From assembly GCA_903929755.1 (NCBI GenBank), contig CAIYVZ010000088.1:49902-113901 (forward strand): a stretch of DNA of 64,000 bases. The letters run 5' to 3'. Position 1 is the first letter of the stretch, and each line of letters starts with the position of its first letter. The position numbers were made by a program, and so were the translations under genes. A model generated the notes under the pieces. That model searched no databases and was not told the DNA's origin. It saw only the letters and a list, made by a program, of their open reading frames with translations. Of the stretch, positions 49,778 through 58,367 are shown in pieces. The DNA is from an uncultured Acidobacteriia bacterium (GTDB lineage: Bacteria > Acidobacteriota > Terriglobia > Bryobacterales > Bryobacteraceae).

Positions 49778-51835
49778 TTATTTGCCGACAGTCGCCGGGA
49801 AGCGGCCGTTATTGTTTACCAGGGTATCCACCATCTTGTCGATATCCGTCGTGTCGGCAGAGAGCGCCGTCGCCATCTTGAAAAAGATGTCCGTCTGGTC
49901 CATATACCCGGTAAAGAGCAGCGCACCAGGACCCTCCGCGGTGATCGGCACACTGGAACCCGTGTGGTCGCCCGTACGATAACCAACCGCGAGGCGGCGG
50001 GTACCATCGCCGGCATTTACCGGGTATCCGGACTTCGCGTCCAGCTTGTAAGCGGGCACGCCGTAGTAAGTCGAGTAAGTGCTGGAAGCCGGATCGGCGG
50101 CCGGCGCACTCGGCTTAAATGTACCAGGCTGGCCAGCCGCACCCGTGTTGTTCGAGGCATCCGTGCTGGTGTTGATGAAGGGCAACCCTGCGCGAACGTT
50201 GGAGTAGGAGTCACCGTAGACGGTAAAGCCCTGATCGCCCGCCGGAGTGGTCAGCGAAACTTTCTGGGTCTTATTGCGGTCGAAGTATTCGGTGTCCGGC
50301 GTGTTGCTGACTCCAATAATGCTCATGGACTGATCATGATCGGCGGTAACGACAATCAGCGTATCTTTCGTCGGGCGGGCAGAGGCCCACTTCCGGGCAA
50401 CCCCAACGGCCTTGTCGAATTCAATTGTGTCCCAGATCTGGCCCGCAGCCTGATTCGGGTGGGATTGCTTGTCGATGGACGCGCCTTCCACCATCAGGAT
50501 AAATGGCCTCGGCTGCGCGAAGAGCGAAGGGGAGCTCGTCAGCACTTCGATAGCCTTGCCCGTCATCTGGTCCAGCATGGGCTGATCGGTGTAGCCCGCG
50601 AAGTTCACCAGCGGTTCGGACGCGGGGCGCTGCAGCCCCAATTTGTCATAAGCCACATCCATATTCACGTCGGCGGTTGCGATGCCATTGCTGGCGGGCG
50701 CGGGACGAGCAGAGCCCTTGAAAAGGCCAATCAGACCGAAACCATACGTGACAGCCTTCAGGTCCGTGGCATTCGTAACGTAGCGGTAACCGAGCCCTTG
50801 AAATTCAGCAATCAGGTCACGCTTGTCGGGACGGCCAGCGGCAGTGAAAGGATCGGCCCCACCGCCAAGAATCACGTCGAAGGCGGGACGGCCATTCAGC
50901 ATCGGATTTTCACGATACTGGCGAGCGATTTCGAGGCGGGTCTGCCGGTAGCCGGAGTAAGCACCTTCCACCGCAGGCGTCGCATCGGTAACGGCAGCCG
51001 TTGTCACAATGCCGGTGCGGTAGTTGTAACGGCGCTTCAGATACTGCCACAGGTTCTCCACCCGGGGATTGTCCAGCATGGTGGGCAGCGTAGCCGCGTT
51101 CTGCAGGCCAGTGAACCGCCAGGCGCAATCCGTGCCGTCTCCAACAACGTTCACAGCGTTCAGGAAGCTTTTGTTCCCGGTGGCCCAGGCGGTGCCGGTG
51201 TTAGCGGAATCGGGAACTACCGAATCGGTGCCATAGGTCATGGACATGCCGCTGACAGGCATCTTGTCCATTTCCAGAAGGCCATCGAAGAAGCCATCGC
51301 GGAAAGAGTTCTTCCCCTTGTCATCTACGATGGAGCGGGAGACAAGACGGGCGGCGTCGCGATAAGCGGTGCCCATGGCGTCACCAATAAAGAGCACGAT
51401 GTTGCGATTGGGGGTTACCGAAAAGGGACGGACCAGGACACTGCGCGTGTCGGTAACAGTTGCGCCATCCGCCTGCAGCGAAACTTTCAGATCAAAAGTT
51501 CCCGGTGCGAATGACTGCAGATTCGCGCGGACAACCACGGCGGGAGCGGTGTTGCAATCGAGCGTGGCGGGCGCGGGAGCGCTGAACTTCGAGGTCAGGT
51601 CGGCGGAACCGGCGGTTACACTCAGGTTCGTTACGTTGCGAGCGTTGCGGACCTCCAAAACCAGGTCCACCAGTTGCCCTTCAAGCAGCCGGGTGCGCTC
51701 CGGGAGCAGAATGCGGACGCTGGGGGTTGTCTGGGCGAACATTGTCTGCGCGAACAGGGACGCCGCAAGGGCGACGGACGCAAGGACAGTGCGTGGAAGG
51801 CTCTTCAAAATCGTGGCTTGGATACTCAATGACAT
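49778..51835 (-). CDS. Exported alkaline phosphatase (PhoA-type fold) with N-terminal Ig-like domain
   Basis: This 685-residue enzyme has a long signal peptide ending FAQTMFAQ, an Ig-like domain at about residues 38-135 and a PhoA-type catalytic domain. Metal and catalytic residues are Asp in VLFIGDAMG near 150, Ser in DSANTGTAWATG near 210, Glu-Asp-His in EGASIDKQSHPN near 455, Asp-His in VVTADHDQS near 500 and His in GDHTGSSVP near 625. It releases phosphate from organic esters outside the cytoplasm. GAGGAG abuts ATG 51835 with no gap but is six bases before TTG 51829, which may be the true start. Confidence 0.92.
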   Translation of the reverse strand: MSLSIQATILKSLPRTVLASVALAASLFAQTMFAQTTPSVRILLPERTRLLEGQLVDLVLEVRNARNVTNLSVTAGSADLTSKFSAPAPATLDCNTAPAVVVRANLQSFAPGTFDLKVSLQADGATVTDTRSVLVRPFSVTPNRNIVLFIGDAMGTAYRDAARLVSRSIVDDKGKNSFRDGFFDGLLEMDKMPVSGMSMTYGTDSVVPDSANTGTAWATGNKSFLNAVNVVGDGTDCAWRFTGLQNAATLPTMLDNPRVENLWQYLKRRYNYRTGIVTTAAVTDATPAVEGAYSGYRQTRLEIARQYRENPMLNGRPAFDVILGGGADPFTAAGRPDKRDLIAEFQGLGYRYVTNATDLKAVTYGFGLIGLFKGSARPAPASNGIATADVNMDVAYDKLGLQRPASEPLVNFAGYTDQPMLDQMTGKAIEVLTSSPSLFAQPRPFILMVEGASIDKQSHPNQAAGQIWDTIEFDKAVGVARKWASARPTKDTLIVVTADHDQSMSIIGVSNTPDTEYFDRNKTQKVSLTTPAGDQGFTVYGDSYSNVRAGLPFINTSTDASNNTGAAGQPGTFKPSAPAADPASSTYSTYYGVPAYKLDAKSGYPVNAGDGTRRLAVGYRTGDHTGSSVPITAEGPGALLFTGYMDQTDIFFKMATALSADTTDIDKMVDTLVNNNGRFPATVGK

Positions 51836-51911
51836 CTCCTCAGGGAATAGGCGCTGCTGGTAGTACTCTTCGGATCTTACCCGCGAAAAATATCAATTTG
51901 ACTAACGGGCT

Positions 51912-51940
51912 GCGACAGTTGTGTAACGTGTCGATATAAT
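51912..51940 (+). promoter_or_regulatory. Promoter of the esterase gene
   Basis: TATAAT (51935-51940) lies nine bases before ATG 51950. GCGACA (51912-51917), four of six matches to TTGACA, is 17 bases upstream of it. The message would be leaderless or nearly so. Confidence 0.5.
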
Positions 51941-51949
51941 CTTCACGAA

Positions 51950-53215
51950 ATGAAATTTACGAAGATCCTTGCAACCGGAGCGCTCCTGGCTGCCCTTTGT
52001 TTTACGGCTGCCGCACAGCCCCCTTCCGCTCCCGCACCCGGTCGGGCCGGAGGACGAGGCGGCGCGCCCGCCCCAAAATCCCCCGAAGTTTCCGCCGATA
52101 GCCGTATCACTTTCCGGCTCCGCGCCCCCAATGCCAAAGAGGTTGCCGTAACCGGCCTGCCGCCCGGCCGCATCTTGATGCAGAAGGACGAGCAGGGCGT
52201 TTGGAGCGTCACCACCGACCCCCTGAAGCCCGACATGTACGGCTACGCGTTTTCCATCGACGGAGCCACTGTAAATGATCCGGCAAACCCGGCCTTTAAG
52301 ACCTCCGCGACGTCCGCCGGACAGAACATCGTCCATGTCCCGGGAGACGTCAGCTGGGAGCCGAAACCGGGCCTCGCACGTGGCGCCGTAGCGCACCATT
52401 TCTATCACTCCGCCCTGATTGGCGATGACCGCGACTTCTACGTCTACACTCCGCCAAACTACGACCCGAACCGCAAAGAAGCCTACCCTGTTCTTTACCT
52501 TCTCCACGGCCTCGGTGACGATGCCGCAGGCTGGATCTCAGCCGGCGCCGCCAACGTCATCCTGGACAACCTGATCGGCCAGGGCAAGGCCGAACCGATG
52601 GTCATGGTCAACACCCTCGGCTACGGAATTGAAACCGCGAAGATGTTCGCAGGAGGCCGCGGCGGCGGTGGCGCCATGGGGGGCAACCAGATGATCCCCA
52701 ACTTCGCCAAAGCGCTGCTGGAGGAAGTGATGCCCCAGGTGGACAAACAGTACCGCGTGGCAAAAGACCGCAATCATCGCGCCATCGCCGGCCTCTCCAT
52801 GGGCGGTGCCGAAGCCATGTTCACCGGCATGAATCACCTGGATAAGTTCGCCTATATCGCATCGTTCAGTGGCGCTTATGTTATGTGGCCCCGCCCCACA
52901 AGTGCAATCGCCACCCCCGCGATTCCGCCAGCCCCGGGCGGTGGCCGTGGTGGTGCGATGGCACTCGACAACGCCGTTTTCGAGATGAACTTCCCCCATG
53001 TGGACGCGAAGGTCAACTCACAGCTCAAGCTGCTCTGGATTGGCTGTGGCACAGAAGATAGCCTGATGGGTGTGAACCGTCAGTTCCGCACCTGGCTGAA
53101 GGATAAAGGCGTGAAGGTAACCGAAGTGGAGACGCCAGGGATGGCCCACGTCTGGCCGTTGTGGCGCCAAAACCTGACCGAGATCGCGCCGCTGCTCTTC
53201 CAGAAAGGTAAATAG
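51950..53215 (+). CDS. Exported feruloyl-esterase-like hydrolase with N-terminal E-set domain
   Basis: This 421-residue protein has a signal peptide (TKILATGALLAALCFTAAA), a Pro/Gly-rich linker, an E-set/CBM48-like domain at about residues 50-130 (ITFRLRAPNAKEVAVTGLPP) and an esterase D-type alpha/beta hydrolase. The nucleophile Ser is in AGLSMGGAEAM near 283, the Asp probably in GCGTEDSLM near 368 and the His in MAHVWPLWR near 400. YPVLYLLHGLGDDAAGW near 180 gives the oxyanion region. Relatives free ferulate from arabinoxylan. Insert GGGRGGAMA is low-complexity. It is followed after four bases by another esterase gene. Confidence 0.88.
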   Translation: MKFTKILATGALLAALCFTAAAQPPSAPAPGRAGGRGGAPAPKSPEVSADSRITFRLRAPNAKEVAVTGLPPGRILMQKDEQGVWSVTTDPLKPDMYGYAFSIDGATVNDPANPAFKTSATSAGQNIVHVPGDVSWEPKPGLARGAVAHHFYHSALIGDDRDFYVYTPPNYDPNRKEAYPVLYLLHGLGDDAAGWISAGAANVILDNLIGQGKAEPMVMVNTLGYGIETAKMFAGGRGGGGAMGGNQMIPNFAKALLEEVMPQVDKQYRVAKDRNHRAIAGLSMGGAEAMFTGMNHLDKFAYIASFSGAYVMWPRPTSAIATPAIPPAPGGGRGGAMALDNAVFEMNFPHVDAKVNSQLKLLWIGCGTEDSLMGVNRQFRTWLKDKGVKVTEVETPGMAHVWPLWRQNLTEIAPLLFQKGK

Positions 53216-53219
53216 CTCA

Positions 53220-54092
53220 ATGAGACTTCACCTGCTGTTGCTGATCGCGCCCGCGCTGTTTGCCCAGCAGGTGATCCCTCTCTGGCAGGGCCCCGCACCC
53301 GGCTCCGAAAACTGGATGCAGCACGAGATCCAGTACAAAAATGCGCGCGGCGAAGCGATGGTCCGCAACATCGTCAACCCCACGCTGACCGCCTACCTGC
53401 CAGCCCCCGGCAAAGCTACGGGCACCGCCGTCATCGTTGCCCCGGGAGGAGGCTTCCGCTTCCTCTCGTGGGACAGCGAGGGCGTCTTCGTGGCGAAATG
53501 GCTGGCGCAGCGCGGTGTCGCCGCGTTCGTGCTGAAGTATCGTGTGGTGGAAACGCCCGCGCCCGAACCCGAGTTCCAGAAATACCTCGCATCCTTCATG
53601 GCCTCGCTCGGGAAAGCCGATCCCGCAAGACTCAATCCCGAGATCCAGACGCTCGCTACCGACGACTGTCGTCAGGCCGTCAAACTCCTCCGCCAGCAAG
53701 CGAAAGAGTTCAGACTTGCCCCGAACCGAATCGTTCTGATGGGCTTTTCCGCCGGTGCCATGGCGACGGTCAACGCCATCATGGACCCCGACCCCTCCGG
53801 TCGCCCGGACTACGCCGCCCCCGTCTACGGAGGCGCAACACAGGGTAAGGCAATCCCGAAGCCCGCCCCGCCGGCGTTCATCCTCGTGGCCAATGACGAC
53901 AAGCTCATGTCGGTAGCCGCCGCGAAACTCTACGCCGACTGGAAAGCCGCCGACATCCCGGTCGAGTTCCACGTCTATTCGAAGGGAGGCCACGGCTTCG
54001 GCCTCACCCCGCACGGCCTGCCCGTGGACCACTGGATCGACCTGTTCGGCGACTGGCTCAAAGATCAGGGCCTGCTCGCTCAACCGAAGTGA
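53220..54092 (+). CDS. Exported alpha/beta hydrolase, carbohydrate-esterase-like
   Basis: This 290-residue hydrolase has a signal peptide (MRLHLLLLIAPALFA) and a BD-FAE/acetylxylan-esterase-like fold. The oxyanion loop is APGGGFRFLSW near residue 75, the nucleophile Ser in MGFSAGAMAT near 177, the Asp in VANDDKLM near 225 and the His in GGHGFGLTP near 261. It begins with VIPLWQGPAPGSENW, typical of these esterases. It probably removes acetyl or feruloyl groups from plant xylan together with the upstream esterase, from which it is separated by four bases. Converges on the rhaM gene. Confidence 0.87.
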   Translation: MRLHLLLLIAPALFAQQVIPLWQGPAPGSENWMQHEIQYKNARGEAMVRNIVNPTLTAYLPAPGKATGTAVIVAPGGGFRFLSWDSEGVFVAKWLAQRGVAAFVLKYRVVETPAPEPEFQKYLASFMASLGKADPARLNPEIQTLATDDCRQAVKLLRQQAKEFRLAPNRIVLMGFSAGAMATVNAIMDPDPSGRPDYAAPVYGGATQGKAIPKPAPPAFILVANDDKLMSVAAAKLYADWKAADIPVEFHVYSKGGHGFGLTPHGLPVDHWIDLFGDWLKDQGLLAQPK

Positions 54093-54093
54093 A

Positions 54094-54417
54094 TCAGGCC
54101 AAATGAAAAACTTCCTCTAACCGAAGCATGCCCTCGTCCGGACGCCGCCCGTCCAGATGTTCAAAGAACTCGCCCATGCTGGCCTGCCAGCGCGCATTCA
54201 CGTCGCGCTCCGCCATGCCGCGCAGCGCAGCTTCGAAATCCGGCGTTTCCAGATAGCCCACCAGCAAGCCGTCATCCCGCAGGAACAGCGAATAGTTGTG
54301 CCAGCCCGTCTCGGTGAGCGCCTGCCGCATTTCAGCCCACACATTTTCGTGGCGCAGGCGATACTCCGGCAAGCGGTCCGCCTTCACCTTCAGCAGGAAA
54401 CAAACGCGCTCACGCAT
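54094..54417 (-). CDS. rhaM: L-rhamnose mutarotase
   Basis: This 107-residue protein interconverts the alpha and beta anomers of L-rhamnose. It has the family length (about 104-110) and the pattern RVCFLLKVKADRLPEYRLRHENVW with the catalytic His23, then HNYSLFLRDDGLLVGYLET and a final FHLDGRR-like FFEHLDGRRPDEG. ATG 54417 is chosen because it opens in the last bases of rhaI (ATGCGTGA, eight bases shared) and fits the family start; the longer frame to 54456 is not family-like. It is the last gene of a leftward rhamnose operon. Confidence 0.9.
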   Translation of the reverse strand: MRERVCFLLKVKADRLPEYRLRHENVWAEMRQALTETGWHNYSLFLRDDGLLVGYLETPDFEAALRGMAERDVNARWQASMGEFFEHLDGRRPDEGMLRLEEVFHLA

Positions 54418-55597
54418 ACGAGGAAACAGCCTGTGCGCGTCCTGCACGCTCCGCAATCACCCGCGCCAGATACCCGCTCTCCCGGAACGCTTTCAGGGGA
54501 TTCGCCGCCAGCCCGCGCGCCCTTCGCCACTCTTCCACCACGGGCCGGACATCGGTCTGGAACGCATCCTGCAGGCAAACTTCCGAGTCAATCAGATTGC
54601 AGGCCGCCTGCTCCTGCGAGAGCCGCGCATGGTCCACAATCGCAGCCTGAGCGAAGATATTCTGCGCCATCATCACGGTCTGGATCATCTCCTCCGCCTT
54701 CGGCTTCAGATTGTGGCTCTGGTCCACCATGAACGCCACATCGGCTACCCTGCCCTGCTCCCATTCGAAGAAACAGATCTCGTGAAAAATGCGGAAAACC
54801 TGATACGGATCAATGGAACCCAGCGTCAGGTCGTCATCGGCAAAGCGGCGGTCATTCAAATGGAAACCGCCCAGCATATTCTCGTCCAGCAGCCACGCCA
54901 CAATCTGCTCAATATTCTGCGTCTGGTAGTGGTGCCCCGTGTCGACCAGAACCTTCGCCTGGCTCCCCGCCGCCTTCGCCAGCACCAAAGCCATACCCCA
55001 ATCCGCGATATCCGTGTGATAAAAGGCAGGTTCAAACGGCTTGTATTCCACCAGCAGCCGCTGTTCTGGCGCCAGCGCATCGTGCGCCGCGCGCAGCCCG
55101 GCTTCGAACCAGCGCTTGTGCTGCCGCATGTGCGCCGTGCCCGGGTAATTCGAGCCATCCGTGAACCACGGCGTAATATCCCGGCTGCCCGCAGCTTTGG
55201 CAATCGCTATGGAGTCCAGAATATGGTCCAGCGCCTTCTTGCGAATCTCCGGGGCAGGGTTCGCCAGCGACCCGTATTTATACTCCTGATCCTGGAACAC
55301 ATTCGGACTCACCGCGCCAATCCGAACCCCCAGCTTTTCCGCCGCCTGGGCCGCCGGTGCCGCACTCTGCACCCCATCCGGGAAATCCCACAGAACATGC
55401 ACCGCGACGGACGGGCAGCACCCCGTAAACCGATTCACTTCCGCCGCATCCGCCAGCTTTTCCTCAATCGTGGTGGCCGCCGAAGCATCGATAAACTTGC
55501 CGAACCGAGTCCCTGTATTCGCAAACGCCCACGAGGGAAGTTCAATCTTCAGCTCGTCAAGCTTCTTAAAGACAAGTTCTTCCTGTTTCTGCGTCAT
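54410..55597 (-). CDS. rhaI: L-rhamnose isomerase, RhaI type
   Basis: This 395-residue TIM barrel converts L-rhamnose to L-rhamnulose. The start (TQKQEELVFKKLDELKIELP) and FANTGTRFGKF, GCCPSVAVHVLWDFPDG, then LLVEYKPFEPAFYHTDI near residue 220 and VLVDTGHHYQTQNIEQI near 255 follow the Pseudomonas-type RhaI, which differs from E. coli RhaA. The metal ligands Glu, Asp and His lie in these strands, and GGFHLNDRRFADDDL near 295 closes the site. Overlaps join it to the TPR gene (four bases) and to rhaM (eight bases). Cytoplasmic. Confidence 0.92.
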   Translation of the reverse strand: MTQKQEELVFKKLDELKIELPSWAFANTGTRFGKFIDASAATTIEEKLADAAEVNRFTGCCPSVAVHVLWDFPDGVQSAAPAAQAAEKLGVRIGAVSPNVFQDQEYKYGSLANPAPEIRKKALDHILDSIAIAKAAGSRDITPWFTDGSNYPGTAHMRQHKRWFEAGLRAAHDALAPEQRLLVEYKPFEPAFYHTDIADWGMALVLAKAAGSQAKVLVDTGHHYQTQNIEQIVAWLLDENMLGGFHLNDRRFADDDLTLGSIDPYQVFRIFHEICFFEWEQGRVADVAFMVDQSHNLKPKAEEMIQTVMMAQNIFAQAAIVDHARLSQEQAACNLIDSEVCLQDAFQTDVRPVVEEWRRARGLAANPLKAFRESGYLARVIAERAGRAQAVSSYA

Positions 55598-56628
55598 TTC
55601 TTTTTGCCTTTGGCGGGTGCCGCCCCACCGAACATCGCGAGCATATCGCGGGCCCCCTGCGCATTATCGCTCCCCGGACTCAGTTCCAGATAAGCCCGCA
55701 GCGCTTCCAGCGTTCCGGCCGGAACGACCATTTTCCCCGACGCATCCGGCGCTGCTTTCCCGGCCAGCGCGACACCGAACTGGTATTGCGCTTCGGCATA
55801 CTTCGGATCGGCTGTCACGGCGTCGTGAAACTGCACGATCGCCGCCTCTGCCTGCCCCTGATTCAGCAGCAACACCCCCATATTGAAGGAGTATTTCGCC
55901 TTACCTGCCTGGTCCAGCGCCACCGCCTTTTCCAGATGGCCGCGGGCTTCGTCAGGCTTGCCTGCGCTGGCCAGAAACAGGGCGAAATTATTGAAATTCA
56001 CGGGATCGGCCGGGGCCAGTTCCGTCGCATGCGAAAAAGCCGTCCGCGCTTTCTCCAGGTTCGCGGAAGCAGTAGCAGGCTTCGCCCTCGCCGCCCCCAG
56101 ATACGCGTCCAGCATCATGCCCCACACCGCAGCCTGCTTTGCGTCCCCTGCAGCGGCAGCATTCAGGCTCTCAATCGCCTCGTCGAACTGCTTGCCTTCC
56201 AGCGCCTTTCGCGCAGCCTGGAACGCGTCCACCACAGCCTTCGAGCCCGTCACTTCAGGCCAGCCCGGGGCCGCCGGGGGCGCTGCACCTTCCCCTTTCA
56301 GCAGAAAGGTGAGCGGTAACTGCTGACGTCCCGGATCCGCGTGATAGAAATCTTTCTTCTCGCGAACCTTGCCGTCAAGCGTCACGGTGACCGAATAGTC
56401 ACCGTTCAGCAGCGAATAGATCTGGTAGTAGCCGGTCTTATCCGTCTTCACCTCGGCATGAAGCTTGTAGTCAAGCCGGTCAAAGCCAACTACCGCGTTG
56501 GGTACCGGCTCCCCCTTCGGCCCCTTGATATAGCCGGTCACCTGTGAAACCTGCGCCAGGGCAGTCCCCGCAGCCAGCAGTAAAACCAGCAGCAAACCCA
56601 GCAGCAAACGGAGTCCCGCCCGTGTCAT
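55594..56628 (-). CDS. Exported TPR protein with carboxypeptidase-regulatory-like domain
   Basis: This 344-residue protein has a Leu-rich signal peptide (LRLLLGLLLVLLLAAGTALA), a carboxypeptidase-regulatory-like beta domain at about residues 28-105 (QVTGYIKGPKGEPVPNAVVG, YYQIYSLLNGDYSVTVTLDG) and TPR units from about 130 to 330 (EAIESLNAAAAGD, FALFLASAGKPDEARGHLEKA, GVLLLNQGQAEAAI). Both parts bind other molecules. It lies between a mannonate dehydratase-like gene and rhaI in one leftward operon, with a four-base overlap. A role in sugar uptake or envelope assembly is possible but not shown. Confidence 0.8.
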   Translation of the reverse strand: MTRAGLRLLLGLLLVLLLAAGTALAQVSQVTGYIKGPKGEPVPNAVVGFDRLDYKLHAEVKTDKTGYYQIYSLLNGDYSVTVTLDGKVREKKDFYHADPGRQQLPLTFLLKGEGAAPPAAPGWPEVTGSKAVVDAFQAARKALEGKQFDEAIESLNAAAAGDAKQAAVWGMMLDAYLGAARAKPATASANLEKARTAFSHATELAPADPVNFNNFALFLASAGKPDEARGHLEKAVALDQAGKAKYSFNMGVLLLNQGQAEAAIVQFHDAVTADPKYAEAQYQFGVALAGKAAPDASGKMVVPAGTLEALRAYLELSPGSDNAQGARDMLAMFGGAAPAKGKKK

Positions 56629-56632
56629 CGCC

Positions 56633-57733
56633 TTACGCCTTCGCTTCCGACAGTGCCCGCGAATACAGCGCTTTCATATAAGCGAACCCGTAAGCCTGCT
56701 CGGCATAACGGCCCCCCGTGAAGCCCGGCGTGTGGTCCAGAATCACAATCCCGTCATAGTTCACATCGCGCAAGGCTTTCATGATTTTGTACATGTCGTA
56801 GTAGCCGTTATCCATGAACGTCTCCACGAAATGCGGCAGCGGCCCGCTCACGTTGCGGAAGTGAATCTTCCAGATCTTCTCCGCGCCGAAGTAGCGGATC
56901 ATCTCTTCCGGATCCTTACCCGTCAGAGCCTTCCCACCTTCCAGCCAGGTCCCGCAACACATGCAAATCCCTACATTGGGACTGGCCGCAATCTCCATCG
57001 CCCGGCGATAGCCGTCAAAGTTACTGAAGATGCAGCGCGGCACGCCTGCCAGCACCGGAACCGGCGGATCGTCCGGATGAATCCCAATGCGTACGCCCGC
57101 TCCCTCCGCCACAGGCCCCGCCTGCTGAATGAAGTGGATGTAGTTTTCCCAGATCTCTTCCTTCGTGAACACCCGCCCATGCGACAGCGGCTCCGTCCAC
57201 TCCTTGCCATCCCAAACGCCCTTCTTGTTCGGGCTCGCCATATCGAACTCGCGCGCCGAAGTGCCGCGAACATCAGCTCGCCCACTCGACCAAATGCCAT
57301 TCCCCATGTGCGCGTACGTGGTGTAGTAAATCCCCGCCTCGCCCAGATTTCGGATGTACTGCTTATACTCCTCTACCTTCTTGTCCCGGCCAGGCAGGTT
57401 CAGCGTCACCTCCGGCATGTTGTGGACCGACGTATTGCCGATATTCCAGACCGTTATCCCGGCGTCGGCATACCGCTTTTTGATCTGCTTAAAGCCGTCC
57501 GCAGTCCGAAGATCCGGCGTGGACCCGACGCTGACGTAATCGCAGCCAATCTGCTTCCAGAACTTTAGTTCCTCATCGGTCGGCTTGGCCGGAGCCTGCC
57601 CGCAAAGCTTGATCCCCGGCTGCGACGGATGAACCTTCGCCATCCCTAATCTTTCGGACGCCGCCGCCACAAAGGCCGCAACCGACATCCGTCCCATTTC
57701 ACGCCGGCTCAATAACGAGGTCAATTCGTTCAT
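56633..57733 (-). CDS. Tat-exported mannonate dehydratase-like TIM barrel
   Basis: This 366-residue protein is close to UxuA, which dehydrates D-mannonate. It has KLCGQAPAKPTDEELKFWKQ, VRIGIHPDDPPVPVLAGVPR near residue 215, GICMCCGTWLEGG near 255, IWKIHFRNVSGPLPHF near 285 and VILDHTPGFTGG near 335. These hold the expected His, Asp, Cys and Arg residues. The N-terminus (LLSRREMGRMSVAAFVAAAS) is a twin-arginine signal, which standard UxuA lacks. ATG 57733 is preferred because GGAG lies nine bases upstream. It heads the leftward rhamnose operon. Export makes a free uronate-derived sugar acid a likely substrate. Confidence 0.86.
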   Translation of the reverse strand: MNELTSLLSRREMGRMSVAAFVAAASERLGMAKVHPSQPGIKLCGQAPAKPTDEELKFWKQIGCDYVSVGSTPDLRTADGFKQIKKRYADAGITVWNIGNTSVHNMPEVTLNLPGRDKKVEEYKQYIRNLGEAGIYYTTYAHMGNGIWSSGRADVRGTSAREFDMASPNKKGVWDGKEWTEPLSHGRVFTKEEIWENYIHFIQQAGPVAEGAGVRIGIHPDDPPVPVLAGVPRCIFSNFDGYRRAMEIAASPNVGICMCCGTWLEGGKALTGKDPEEMIRYFGAEKIWKIHFRNVSGPLPHFVETFMDNGYYDMYKIMKALRDVNYDGIVILDHTPGFTGGRYAEQAYGFAYMKALYSRALSEAKA

Positions 57734-57821
57734 TCTTGAGATCTCCATACCTTCTGGAGACTCATGTTATCCCATTCCGCGCCGCCCGGTTTGGGACCGC
57801 GGCCCAGGGCTCAGACAGGAA

Positions 57822-57847
57822 CGGAGACAATGAGCGGAGACAATGAG
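57822..57847 (+). repeat. 13-base tandem duplication covering a ribosome site and ATG
   Basis: CGGAGACAATGAG is present twice in a row (57822-57834 and 57835-57847). Each copy has GGAG and an ATG. The first ATG (57830) is in frame with the DinB gene. The second (57843) opens ATG-AGG-TGA, whose stop overlaps an in-frame ATG at 57851. Confidence 0.85.
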
Positions 57848-58366
57848 GTGATGCCCGATAAACAACTCGAACTCCCCGCCATCGACCAGCTCGCCGCCAC
57901 CCCCGAAATCCTGCGCCAACTCATGACCAACGTGAGCGACTTCGACGCCGTCAACCGCCCCGACCCCAGGCGCTGGTCCATTGCCGAAGTTCTGGAGCAC
58001 CTCGCCCACATCGAAGGCGGCATGTTCCGTCTCCGCCTGGACCTGATCGTCAACCAGGACAACCCCACCGTGGAACCCTACGACCAGAACCAATTCGACG
58101 CCGAAGGCGCCTACTCCGGCCGCGACCCCGAAGACTCCTTCGCCCACTTCGAAGAACAGCGCGAAGCCAATATCGAGTTTCTCCTCGATCTGGAGCCCTC
58201 TGCCGCCCAGCGCACCGCCAAACACCCGGTCGCCGGCACTTTTTCACTCGAAGATATGCTGAACTACTGGGTCGCACACGACCTGAGCCACATCCGCCAG
58301 GTCGCCGAACTCGTCCGCACCACTACGTTCCTCCCGAACATTGGTAACCTGAAGAAACTCTCGTAA
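57830..58366 (+). CDS. DinB-family protein
   Basis: This protein of about 178 residues is a DinB/YfiT-type four-helix bundle: ILRQLMTNVSDFDAVNRPD, RRWSIAEVLEHLAHIEGGMF, then SLEDMLNYWVAHDLSHIRQV. The metal-binding His triad is in EHLAHIE near residue 60 and HDLSHIRQ near 155. Members act as thiol transferases or have unknown stress roles. The start is uncertain: ATG 57830 has GGAG three bases before it, while ATG 57851 could be used by coupling after a 13-base duplication. The acyl-CoA ligase gene begins one base after the stop. Cytoplasmic. Confidence 0.82.
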   Translation: MSGDNEVMPDKQLELPAIDQLAATPEILRQLMTNVSDFDAVNRPDPRRWSIAEVLEHLAHIEGGMFRLRLDLIVNQDNPTVEPYDQNQFDAEGAYSGRDPEDSFAHFEEQREANIEFLLDLEPSAAQRTAKHPVAGTFSLEDMLNYWVAHDLSHIRQVAELVRTTTFLPNIGNLKKLS

Positions 58367-58367
58367 A

